15,690 bases of DNA from the NCBI GenBank assembly GCA_946409855.1, contig CAMJXZ010000033.1, forward strand, positions 1-15,690, read 5' to 3'. Of the stretch, positions 1 through 5,759 are shown piece by piece (the stretch's first letter is position 1; every line of letters starts with the position of its first letter). The translations under genes and the position numbers were made by a program. The notes under the pieces were generated by a model. The model did not search any database. It had not been told where the DNA came from and worked only from the letters and a program-made list of their open reading frames with translations. This stretch comes from an uncultured Clostridia bacterium. Lineage in GTDB: Bacteria > Bacillota > Clostridia > Christensenellales > Aristaeellaceae.

Positions 1-431
1 ACTACACCGGCGAGCATATGCTGAACCACAACAACAACATCGACATGACCTGCCTCGTGCACGCCTCCAAGAAGGTCGGCACCATCGAGCAGACCATCGC
101 CCAGATGAGCCCCGTGGGCCTGCCCCAGAACTTCACCGAAATGCTGATCAACAACTACTATCAGCTCAAGGAACTGGCGGACGCCGGCAAGGCCTATTCC
201 GACCCCGTCTTCGCCGTCGCCATCGAGAGCGAATCCGAATACAGCGCCACCCTGCTCAGCCTCTGGCAGGAATACTTCGCCAAGCTGATCAAGTGCGATC
301 CCGCCGAGTTTGACAGCCTGTTTGACCAGCTCAGCCAGGAATTCCTGGATGCCGGCTATCAGGAGATCATGGACGAGCGCCTGGAAGCCTACAAGAACGG
401 CAACACCACCAAGCTGCCCGCGCTTCCCTGA
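1..431 (+). CDS. Extracellular solute-binding protein, LplA/YtcQ-like, C-terminal fragment
   Basis: This is the 3' end of a gene that begins before the window. The frame is open from the first bases, and about 142 residues are visible before the TGA at 429-431. An internal ATG at 18 is not a credible start because the frame continues upstream of it and there is no ribosome binding site. The visible part is helical and acidic. It carries the C-terminal pattern I associate with family 1 extracellular sugar-binding proteins of LplA type: a 'DPVFA' segment, then 'EYSATLLSLWQEYFAKLI', then a final helix containing 'AGYQEIMDERLEAY'. Such proteins bind oligosaccharides outside the membrane and deliver them to LplB/LplC-type permeases. 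It is not a copy of the binding protein at 8857, so a second sugar ABC transporter probably lies upstream. A terminator follows. Family assignment is from sequence pattern only and the substrate is unknown. Confidence 0.72.
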   Translation, partial: YTGEHMLNHNNNIDMTCLVHASKKVGTIEQTIAQMSPVGLPQNFTEMLINNYYQLKELADAGKAYSDPVFAVAIESESEYSATLLSLWQEYFAKLIKCDPAEFDSLFDQLSQEFLDAGYQEIMDERLEAYKNGNTTKLPALP

Positions 432-447
432 TCGCTGAGACCAATGC

Positions 448-477
448 AAAACGGGGCCTTCGGGCCCCGCTTTTTTA
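448..477 (+). terminator. Rho-independent terminator after the upstream binding-protein gene
   Basis: A perfect 7-bp GC stem (452-458 with 463-469) is closed by a UUCG tetraloop on a C-G pair, which is an exceptionally stable loop. It is preceded by an A-run and followed by C and six T residues (471-476). It sits 20 bp after the stop codon of the upstream gene. The T-run is immediately followed by the A-rich ribosome binding site of the aldo/keto reductase gene, so there is no room for a promoter between them. Confidence 0.9.
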
Positions 478-479
478 AA

Positions 480-487
480 AAGGAGGA
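480..487 (+). promoter_or_regulatory. Ribosome binding site that fixes a GTG start for the aldo/keto reductase
   Basis: The sequence AAGGAGGA is a near-perfect Shine-Dalgarno element 9 bases before the GTG at 497. The alternative in-frame ATG at 530 has no such element in front of it, so the GTG start is preferred. The element starts directly after the T-run of the preceding terminator. Confidence 0.75.
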
Positions 488-496
488 TCTCATCCA

Positions 497-1486
497 GTGT
501 ATACGCCAAGCGAATCCAGATATCTGTCCATGCAGTACCGCAGGTGCGGCAGCAGCGGCGTGATGCTGCCGGCGCTGTCGCTGGGGCTGTGGCACAACTT
601 CGGGGACATTACGCCCTTTTCCGTGCAGCAGTCGCTGCTCAGGACGGCCTTTGACAATGGCATCACCCATTTCGACCTGGCCAACAATTACGGCCCGCCC
701 TACGGCGCGGCGGAAGAAAATTTCGGCCGCCATATGGATACCGACTGGCGGCCCCACCGGGACGAGCTGTTCCTCTCCACCAAGGCGGGGTACGATATGT
801 GGGCGGGGCCCTACGGCAACTGGGGCAGCCGCAAGTACCTGATTTCCAGCCTGGACCAGAGTTTGCGGCGCATGCGCGTGGACTATGTGGACCTGTTTTA
901 TCACCACCGGCCCGACCCCAATACCCCCATCGAGGAGACCATGGGCGCCCTGGACCGGATCGTCCGCAGCGGCAAGGCGCTTTACGCGGGCATCTCCAAT
1001 TACGGCCCGGAACAGACGGAGGCCGCCGTTAAAGAGCTCAGGCGCCTGGGCACGCCCTGCCTGATCCATCAGCCCCGGTATTCCATGCTGGACCGCCGGA
1101 TTGAAGGGGGACTGACCGATGTCCTCAAAAAGGAGCGGGTAGGCTGCATTGTCTTCCAGCCGCTGGCGGGCGGCCTGCTCACCGGCAAATACCTGAACGG
1201 CATCCCAGAGGATTCCCGGATGAAGACGGACAGCCGGTTCCTGAAGCCCGACAGCCTGACGGAAGATACCCTGGCAAAAATCCTGGCCCTGAAGGCCGTC
1301 GCCGACGGGCGCGGCCAGAAGCTGCACCACCTGGCCCTGCAGTGGGTGCTGCGGGACGAGACGGTCACCTCGGCCCTCATCGGCGCCAGCCGCCCCGAGC
1401 AGATCACGGACAACCTGGCCATCCTGAACGCGCCGCCCCTGTCCGGGGAAGAGCTGCGCAGGATCGATGAAATCCTGGGAGAATGA
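497..1486 (+). CDS. yghZ: Aldo/keto reductase, YghZ (L-glyceraldehyde 3-phosphate reductase) type
   Basis: This 329-residue protein closely follows Escherichia coli YghZ/Gpr over its whole length. Shared stretches include 'LPALSLGLWHNFG', 'GITHFDLANNYGPP', 'STKAGYDMW', 'GSRKYL', 'LTGKYLNGIP.DSRM' and 'LIGASR.EQ'. The aldo/keto reductase catalytic tetrad is present as Asp60, Tyr65, Lys96 and His137. The family are cytoplasmic (beta/alpha)8-barrel NADPH-dependent reductases. YghZ reduces L-glyceraldehyde 3-phosphate and other small aldehydes such as methylglyoxal. No signal peptide is seen. The GTG start is supported by AAGGAGGA at 480. Being next to a rhamnose/pectin locus, it could reduce the L-lactaldehyde that rhamnose breakdown yields; this is inference. 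It is slightly shorter than the E. coli protein at the C-terminus. It lies directly behind a strong terminator, so its transcription source is unclear. Confidence 0.93.
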   Translation: MYTPSESRYLSMQYRRCGSSGVMLPALSLGLWHNFGDITPFSVQQSLLRTAFDNGITHFDLANNYGPPYGAAEENFGRHMDTDWRPHRDELFLSTKAGYDMWAGPYGNWGSRKYLISSLDQSLRRMRVDYVDLFYHHRPDPNTPIEETMGALDRIVRSGKALYAGISNYGPEQTEAAVKELRRLGTPCLIHQPRYSMLDRRIEGGLTDVLKKERVGCIVFQPLAGGLLTGKYLNGIPEDSRMKTDSRFLKPDSLTEDTLAKILALKAVADGRGQKLHHLALQWVLRDETVTSALIGASRPEQITDNLAILNAPPLSGEELRRIDEILGE

Positions 1487-1491
1487 TCGTA

Positions 1492-1789
1492 ATACTGGTT
1501 TTCATCTGATCCATGCACATTTGCGGGTGACTTTTGCGCCAACTCTGCGTCTTCCGGGGCTTGCCGGCCCGCTGTTCGGTAAGAATGATCCACCGGATCA
1601 TTCTTCGGGCCTTCACAGCCCTCACCGACCTGCGGGTATGCTTCCGGATGCCTTCCTTGACCTGCCGGCTGAGCCTTGCCGCCGCGCTTGCGCATCGTAC
1701 GCATACCAGTCCGGTTGGACATTGGGAACAGTTCGTCCTGACGCAGAATCCATTCCACATCTGCACATGTTTCAGATGAAAATCAGTAT
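1492..1789. mobile_element. MITE-like element with 18-bp terminal inverted repeats (candidate)
   Basis: A 298-bp segment between two genes is bounded by ATACTGGTTTTCATCTGA at 1492-1509 and the inverse of ATACTGATTTTCATCTGA at 1772-1789, matching at 17 of 18 bases. Weaker inverted similarity continues a few bases inward around CATG. TA dinucleotides lie at both ends (1493-1494 and 1787-1788), compatible with a TA target duplication. Because the repeat itself is symmetric there, this is not decisive. A perfect 11-bp hairpin lies inside at 1581-1605. Open frames cross the element on both strands, the longest on the minus strand starting near 1758, but none has a ribosome binding site or a recognisable protein. 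Reading it as a non-autonomous transposable element or a remnant is inference. A structured RNA with a long closing stem is the alternative. Confidence 0.5.
1581..1605. repeat. Perfect 11-bp inverted repeat inside the 1492-1789 element
   Basis: AAGAATGATCC at 1581-1591 and GGATCATTCTT at 1595-1605 are exact reverse complements separated by ACC. It sits about one third of the way into the TIR-bounded segment. No T-run follows on either strand, so it is not a typical terminator. Confidence 0.8.
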
Positions 1790-1839
1790 AAAAACAAAGC
1801 GGAACAGGCTGCCGGGTTTTCCGACCCGGCAGCCTGTTC
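1790..1839 (-). terminator. Rho-independent terminator of the minus-strand lacI-rhaM-araC-GH28 operon
   Basis: A perfect 16-bp stem (1802-1817 with 1824-1839) has a six-base loop. Read on the minus strand it lies 11 bp after the GH28 stop codon and is followed by CGCTTTGTTTTTA, an interrupted T-run. On the plus strand no T-run follows the stem, so it is oriented for leftward transcripts. Confidence 0.85.
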
Positions 1840-1850
1840 TGACGCATGGT

Positions 1851-3191
1851 TTATATTTCGTTCCAGCGGACGACGGTATCCGCGCAGTGTTCGGTTTCGG
1901 TCAGGGTGCCGTCCCAGGCCTCGTTTTCCCCGGTAAAGCGCACTGTGCTGTCCCGGAGCGACAGGCCTTCGGCCCATCGGGCGTACAGCGCCGGGATGCT
2001 GTGGGGGTATACGTGCCGGACGGAGGGCTGCTCGTCAAACAGCCCGCCGGGCTGGGTGCCCTGACGGACGAACCGCAGATGGATTTCGCTGAGGCGCACG
2101 TCTTCGATCACGCTTTCGGCTTCGCCGGCCAGGAAGAGGCTGCTTTCGCAGTCCAGGTCCACATGGGAAAAGGACAGGTGCCGGATCTTCCCGGGGGAAG
2201 GCAGGGCGCTGTCCTTCCGGAAGGCGGCGCTGACGAACAGCGGTTCGCCCTTTCCCCACCAGCCGGGCGCGCCGGGCAGGTCATAGGCGTCGGCGTAGCG
2301 GCGCACGCCGCCGGTCAGGTGGTGCGCCTGGATGTGTTCCACCGTTCCGCCGTCCCGCACCCAAATGCCCACGGCCCGGGAGCAGTCCCGGATCACGCTG
2401 TCGGAAAAGATCACCCGGCGGATGGCTCCGTGGGTCTCGGTGCCGATCTTCAGGGCGGAATCCCTGCTGTGCAGGACGCAGCCGGTGATGGTGACGTTTT
2501 CGCAGGAGCCGTATTTCCGGGCCATGGGGGCCGTGGATTTCAGGACGATGGCGTCGTCCCCCGTATCCACCAGGCAGTTGGAGATGATCACGTCCCGGCA
2601 GCAGTCCGGGTCGATGCCGTCGTTGTTGGCGCCCCGGTCGTTGTTCAGGATCTGGATGTCGTGGATGCGCACCCGCCTGCAGCCGGCCAGGTGGAGCGTC
2701 CAGAAGGCGGCGTCCCGGAGGGTGACCCCGGCGATCTCCAGATCCGTAACGTTTTCAAACAGCAGGAGCCTCGGGCGGAAGGGCGCGCAGCGCAGGGGAC
2801 ACTCGTGAAAGCCCCGGTCCGTGGCGACGTCGGAAAAGACGCGCTTTCCCTGCCCGTCGATGACGCCGCCGCCGGTGACGCGGATGTCCTCGGCGTCCCG
2901 CGCGCCCAGGAAAAAGCCGCTGTTCCAGCCGTCGATGGGCGCTTCCCCGGGCGCCGCGGGGAAGGAGCGGATCTCCTTTTCGTCCAGGCTGGAAACCAGC
3001 ACGGCGCCCGTTTCCAGGCGCAGCTCCACATGGCTTTTCAGCAGGACGGAGCCGGCATAATACCTTCCGGCGGGCACCAGCACCGTGCCGCCGCCGGCGC
3101 CCGCCGCCGCGTCGACGGCGGCCTGAAGGGCCGGGGCGCAGTCGGTCCTGCCGTCCGCGGATGCGCCAAAGTCCAATACGGAATAAATCAT
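1851..3191 (-). CDS. GH28 family glycoside hydrolase (polygalacturonase/rhamnogalacturonan hydrolase-like), cytoplasmic
   Basis: This 446-residue protein starts with the 'YSVLDFGA..DGRTDCAPALQAAVDAA' signature of pectin-degrading right-handed beta-helix enzymes. GH28 landmarks follow in order: 'NNDGIDPD' at 189-196 (usually NTD-type), 'DTGDDAIVLK' around 209-218 with the catalytic Asp212/Asp213 pair, and 'GTETHGAIRRV' near 250-260. The conserved RxK substrate-binding motif of classical polygalacturonases is not evident; the matching stretch reads 'VGIWVRDGG' (about 287-295). This suggests an exo-acting or rhamnogalacturonan-type subgroup. No signal peptide is present, so it should act in the cytosol on imported oligosaccharides. 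Its ribosome binding site, GGAG, is fused to the stop codon of the upstream araC-type gene (TAAGGAG at 3198-3204), six bases before ATG, implying coupled translation. It is the last gene of the minus-strand operon. The family is secure; the exact bond cleaved is not. Confidence 0.93.
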   Translation of the reverse strand: MIYSVLDFGASADGRTDCAPALQAAVDAAAGAGGGTVLVPAGRYYAGSVLLKSHVELRLETGAVLVSSLDEKEIRSFPAAPGEAPIDGWNSGFFLGARDAEDIRVTGGGVIDGQGKRVFSDVATDRGFHECPLRCAPFRPRLLLFENVTDLEIAGVTLRDAAFWTLHLAGCRRVRIHDIQILNNDRGANNDGIDPDCCRDVIISNCLVDTGDDAIVLKSTAPMARKYGSCENVTITGCVLHSRDSALKIGTETHGAIRRVIFSDSVIRDCSRAVGIWVRDGGTVEHIQAHHLTGGVRRYADAYDLPGAPGWWGKGEPLFVSAAFRKDSALPSPGKIRHLSFSHVDLDCESSLFLAGEAESVIEDVRLSEIHLRFVRQGTQPGGLFDEQPSVRHVYPHSIPALYARWAEGLSLRDSTVRFTGENEAWDGTLTETEHCADTVVRWNEI

Positions 3192-3201
3192 CGTTTGCTC
3201 C

Positions 3202-4152
3202 TTACAGTTCCTTGTCGGACGGAACGGCCTCGGCCTCCGTCCAGCCGGTGAATGTCAGCAGGGAAGGCCGGGGGCTCTCCCCGCCCGTTTTCCGCCACAT
3301 CATGGGCGTGCAGCCCATGGCCCGGGCGAAGTGCCGGTTGTAGCTGCTCAGGGAGTTGTAGCCCACCCGCCCCGCGATCTCCGTGATGGAAAGGCCGGAG
3401 GTGCGCAGCAGGTCGCAGCTTTTCAGGATCCGGGTCTGGTGCAGGAAGGCCAGGGGAGAGGTGCCGGTCTGCTCCCTGAACAGCCGCCGGAAATGGGTGG
3501 GGCTCAGGTGGCACAGCGCCGACAGCCGCTGCTGGGGGATCTCCTGCATGTAGTTTTCGTGGATGTGATCCATCGCCGGGGCCAGAACGGACATGTACGG
3601 GTCCCGGACGCCGGCGCTTTCTTCCTGGCTGTATACCCGCAGCATGCCGATCAGCAGGGCGGTGACCAGGCCGCGCACGCTGATCTGATAGCCCGGCGGG
3701 CGGCGGACGATTTCCTCCACGATGTCTTCCACGTACCGCCCGGCCCAGGGGTATTTATCCGCGGGCAGCAGCAGATGGCAGTCGGACAGAAAGTACCCCG
3801 CGTCCCGCAGCCCACTGCTCTGCCGGAGCACATTCGGCCCCAGCAGGGCGTCCGGGTCCAGAAACAGGTAGCTCCAGCGGCTGGGTTCCTCCGGGTCCGA
3901 CCAGGTGGTGTGCGGCACGTTGCGGGCGATGCACGTCACATCCCCCGCGGAAAAGTGAAAGCGCCGGCTGTCAAAGACCATGGTGCCGCCGGAGGAATGG
4001 CACAGACCGATCTCAAGGCAGTTATGGATGTGCAGGTGCCTGCCGGGGATGGGGCTGATATGCCACCGCTCGCCGGTCAGCGCCAGCGCCGGGAAATCGG
4101 CCGGCAGCTCATAATTCCGGTATTCCAGCACCGTATGCCTGGGTCTTGCCAT
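3202..4152 (-). CDS. AraC family transcriptional regulator
   Basis: The 316-residue protein has an N-terminal cupin-like sensor region (about 25-95, with 'HIHNCLEIGLCHSS' and 'FSAGDVTCIARNVPHTTWS') and a C-terminal AraC/XylS DNA-binding region (about 195-288). The latter has two helix-turn-helix units: 'RLSALCHLSPTHFRRLFRE' and 'SITEIAGRVGYNSLSSYNRHFARAMGCTP'. AAAGGAGA at 4159-4166 precedes the ATG by six bases. It lies 19 bp behind rhaM and is coupled by a stop/SD overlap to the GH28 gene. Regulators of this layout usually activate sugar-use genes in response to a ligand bound in the cupin. Rhamnose or a pectin product is a reasonable inference from the neighbours. The C-terminal ~25 residues extend beyond the usual AraC end. 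Confidence 0.93.
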   Translation of the reverse strand: MARPRHTVLEYRNYELPADFPALALTGERWHISPIPGRHLHIHNCLEIGLCHSSGGTMVFDSRRFHFSAGDVTCIARNVPHTTWSDPEEPSRWSYLFLDPDALLGPNVLRQSSGLRDAGYFLSDCHLLLPADKYPWAGRYVEDIVEEIVRRPPGYQISVRGLVTALLIGMLRVYSQEESAGVRDPYMSVLAPAMDHIHENYMQEIPQQRLSALCHLSPTHFRRLFREQTGTSPLAFLHQTRILKSCDLLRTSGLSITEIAGRVGYNSLSSYNRHFARAMGCTPMMWRKTGGESPRPSLLTFTGWTEAEAVPSDKEL

Positions 4153-4171
4153 GCTGCGTCTCCTTTACGGG

Positions 4172-4489
4172 TCATTCCATCCTGAACATCATGCGCAGCT
4201 TGGGCTGGGCGCCGGTTTCAGGGTCCATCACCAGCTCCAGCACGTCCTGCATGTAGTCGTTCCATTTGTCCACGATGGGGCTCTGCGCCTGAGTTTTTTC
4301 AGCAAAGGCGATGCCCTTTTCGCATTCGTAATACCCGAACACGTCCCGCCCGTCGCTCCAGATGGTGTAGTTGCGGATGCCCGCTTCCTTCAGCAGCGCG
4401 AGCATTTCGGGCCAGATCTCGTCGTGGCGGCGCTTGTACTCTTCCTGCATCCCTTCTTTGATGCGTCCTTTCCAGGCAAAGCGTTCCAT
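4172..4489 (-). CDS. rhaM: L-rhamnose mutarotase
   Basis: The 105-residue protein matches the size and pattern of RhaM: 'F.WKGRIKEGMQEEYKRRHDEIWPEM' near the start, 'AGIRNYTIW', and 'KWNDYMQDV' further on. The residues known to be important in E. coli RhaM fall at the same numbers here: Tyr18, His22 and Tyr41. RhaM interconverts the alpha and beta anomers of L-rhamnose, feeding rhamnose isomerase. It acts in the cytosol as a small ferredoxin-fold dimer. The gene starts 13 bp after lacI, and its SD is merged with the lacI stop codon (TAAGGAGG at 4498-4505, 8 bases before ATG). Its presence is the clearest evidence that rhamnose is liberated by this locus, consistent with RG-I oligosaccharides. 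The isomerase, kinase and aldolase for rhamnose are not in the window. Confidence 0.95.
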   Translation of the reverse strand: MERFAWKGRIKEGMQEEYKRRHDEIWPEMLALLKEAGIRNYTIWSDGRDVFGYYECEKGIAFAEKTQAQSPIVDKWNDYMQDVLELVMDPETGAQPKLRMMFRME

Positions 4490-4502
4490 TCTTCATTCCT
4501 CC

Positions 4503-5534
4503 TTATATGCCGGTGTGAACAGGCGCGCAGGACGCGCGCTCCATCAGTTCCCAATCGGTGGTCTCGCGTTTCTGCTCCCCGCTTAAAAGCAGCTGCACGG
4601 CGCGGGCGCCGGTCTGCTGCTGGCGGGTGTTGACACTGGTCAGGGGCGGGGTCAGGTACGGCGCGCAGAACAGGTCGTCGCAGCCGATCACGGAAAGCTG
4701 CTCCGGGATGCCGAGCCCGTGCTCCCGGGCGGACTGCATGCACCCCATGGCCACCAGGTCGTTCAGCGCGATCACGGCGGTGGGCCAGTATTCGCGCTTG
4801 AGGCCGTCCAGCATCTGATCCAGCGCCGCTTTTCCGGCCTCCGCCGTTCCCTTTCCGAAGACGCGGTAGGACGCCGTATAGGGCAGCTTCGCGTCCGCCA
4901 GGCCCTTTTCGTAGCCCACATCCCGGCGCAGGGGGTCCGTATCCTCCTTTACGCCGCCGATCAGGGCGATTTTTTCGTGGCCCATCCGGGTCAGGTACTG
5001 GACGATCCGGCGCATCATGGCGGCGTTGTCGCAGGCCACGGCGGGAAAATCGTACCACGGGGGTACGCAGCCGATGAGCACCACCGGCATATAGCGGCGC
5101 AGGGTGTTCAGCGCCTCGCGCACCAGCTCGTCGTGGTCCTTCGGGGAATATTCCACGCACACGATCAGCCCGTCCAGCCTGCGCTCGATCAGCATCGCCG
5201 CGGGGTTGTAGGCGTCGGTATCCAGGCTGGCCCAGGGGAAAAGGCTCATGGTATAACCCAGCTTCCGCGCCTCCTCCTGCGCCCCGGTAAAGATCATGGC
5301 GTAGTGGGGGTTCAGCAGCTTGGGCAGGATGATGCCCAGGGAATGGGTGGTCTTGCTGGTCAGGCCCCGGGCGATGGAACTGGGCCGGTAGTTGAGCCGT
5401 TCGATGGCCTGCTGCACCTTTTCCCTTGTGGCGGGGGAAACGTTGGTTTCCCCCCGCAGCACCCGGGAGACGGTGGCGATGGATACGCCGGCTTCCGACG
5501 CGATGTCATATATCGTCGTATGGTCACTGTTCAT
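4503..5534 (-). CDS. LacI family transcriptional regulator
   Basis: The 343-residue protein has the LacI-family DNA-binding head: helix-turn-helix 'TIYDIASEAGVSIATVSRVL' at 7-26 and hinge region 'LNYRPSSIARGL' at about 47-58. A periplasmic-binding-protein-like effector domain follows, containing 'LGIILPKLLNPHYAMIFTGAQEEARKLGY' and the late 'VIGCDDLFCAPYLTPPLTSVNT' segment. It is the first gene of the minus-strand operon and faces the divergent GH105 operon. Two copies of a LacI-type 16-bp pseudo-palindrome overlap the two divergent promoters, one of them its own. It is therefore probably the autoregulated repressor of both operons (inference). The ligand is likely a rhamnose- or galacturonate-containing product, but the sequence does not show which. 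The ribosome binding site is only a weak GA-rich stretch. Confidence 0.94.
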   Translation of the reverse strand: MNSDHTTIYDIASEAGVSIATVSRVLRGETNVSPATREKVQQAIERLNYRPSSIARGLTSKTTHSLGIILPKLLNPHYAMIFTGAQEEARKLGYTMSLFPWASLDTDAYNPAAMLIERRLDGLIVCVEYSPKDHDELVREALNTLRRYMPVVLIGCVPPWYDFPAVACDNAAMMRRIVQYLTRMGHEKIALIGGVKEDTDPLRRDVGYEKGLADAKLPYTASYRVFGKGTAEAGKAALDQMLDGLKREYWPTAVIALNDLVAMGCMQSAREHGLGIPEQLSVIGCDDLFCAPYLTPPLTSVNTRQQQTGARAVQLLLSGEQKRETTDWELMERASCAPVHTGI

Positions 5535-5578
5535 GGGATCCCTCTCTCCGGCATTCGGCAGAAAAAGATGACGATCTT

Positions 5579-5594
5579 ATGTAAGCGCTGTCAT
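5579..5594 (-). promoter_or_regulatory. LacI/CcpA-type operator at the lacI promoter
   Basis: ATGTAAGCGCTGTCAT on the plus strand is a pseudo-palindrome centred on AGCGCT. The identical 16-mer occurs at 5711-5726. It overlaps the last two bases of the minus-strand -10 box and covers the expected start of transcription, the position of a repressor operator. It also fits the CcpA cre consensus with about one mismatch, so either the adjacent LacI protein or CcpA, or both, could bind. Confidence 0.8.
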
Positions 5595-5621
5595 TATACC
5601 CGATTCCCGCCAAAACCGCAA
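5593..5621 (-). promoter_or_regulatory. Promoter of the lacI-rhaM-araC-GH28 operon
   Basis: On the minus strand a perfect TATAAT -10 box lies at 5598-5593. TTGCGG at 5621-5616 serves as a partial -35 box with a 17-bp spacer. The predicted start falls within the operator, giving a leader of about 50 bases before the lacI ATG. Confidence 0.7.
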
Positions 5622-5682
5622 GAGTGCAAAATGAAAAATATCGGCTGTTTTCAATAAAATCTGGGAATTTTCAAATTGGATA

Positions 5683-5712
5683 TTGACAACCGGGCGGGAA
5701 CAAAGCTATAAT
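5683..5712 (+). promoter_or_regulatory. Promoter of the GH105-transporter operon
   Basis: A perfect TTGACA (5683-5688) and a perfect TATAAT (5707-5712) are separated by 18 bp, a strong sigma-A type promoter. The operator at 5711-5726 begins in the last two bases of the -10 box, so a bound regulator would block it. The leader to the ATG at 5760 would be about 40 bases. Confidence 0.9.
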
Positions 5713-5726
5713 GTAAGCGCTGTCAT
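5711..5726 (+). promoter_or_regulatory. LacI/CcpA-type operator at the GH105 operon promoter
   Basis: ATGTAAGCGCTGTCAT is identical to the copy at 5579-5594, with centres 132 bp apart. It overlaps the -10 box and the predicted transcription start. The position relative to the -10 is the mirror image of the other copy, so each divergent promoter is covered in the same way. Confidence 0.85.
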
Positions 5727-5759
5727 ATACAACCATACAAACAGGCGGGGGGTCCATCC

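Noticed and set aside
1534..1779. Small open frames inside the TIR-bounded 298-bp segment, on both strands
   Set aside because: No ribosome binding site and no recognised protein pattern; one frame spans a perfect palindrome. Kept only as part of the repeat element.
1467..3251. Plus-strand frame of about 594 codons across the intergenic segment and opposite GH28
   Set aside because: It has no ribosome binding site, crosses a perfect terminator hairpin, and is antisense to the GH28 gene for most of its length.
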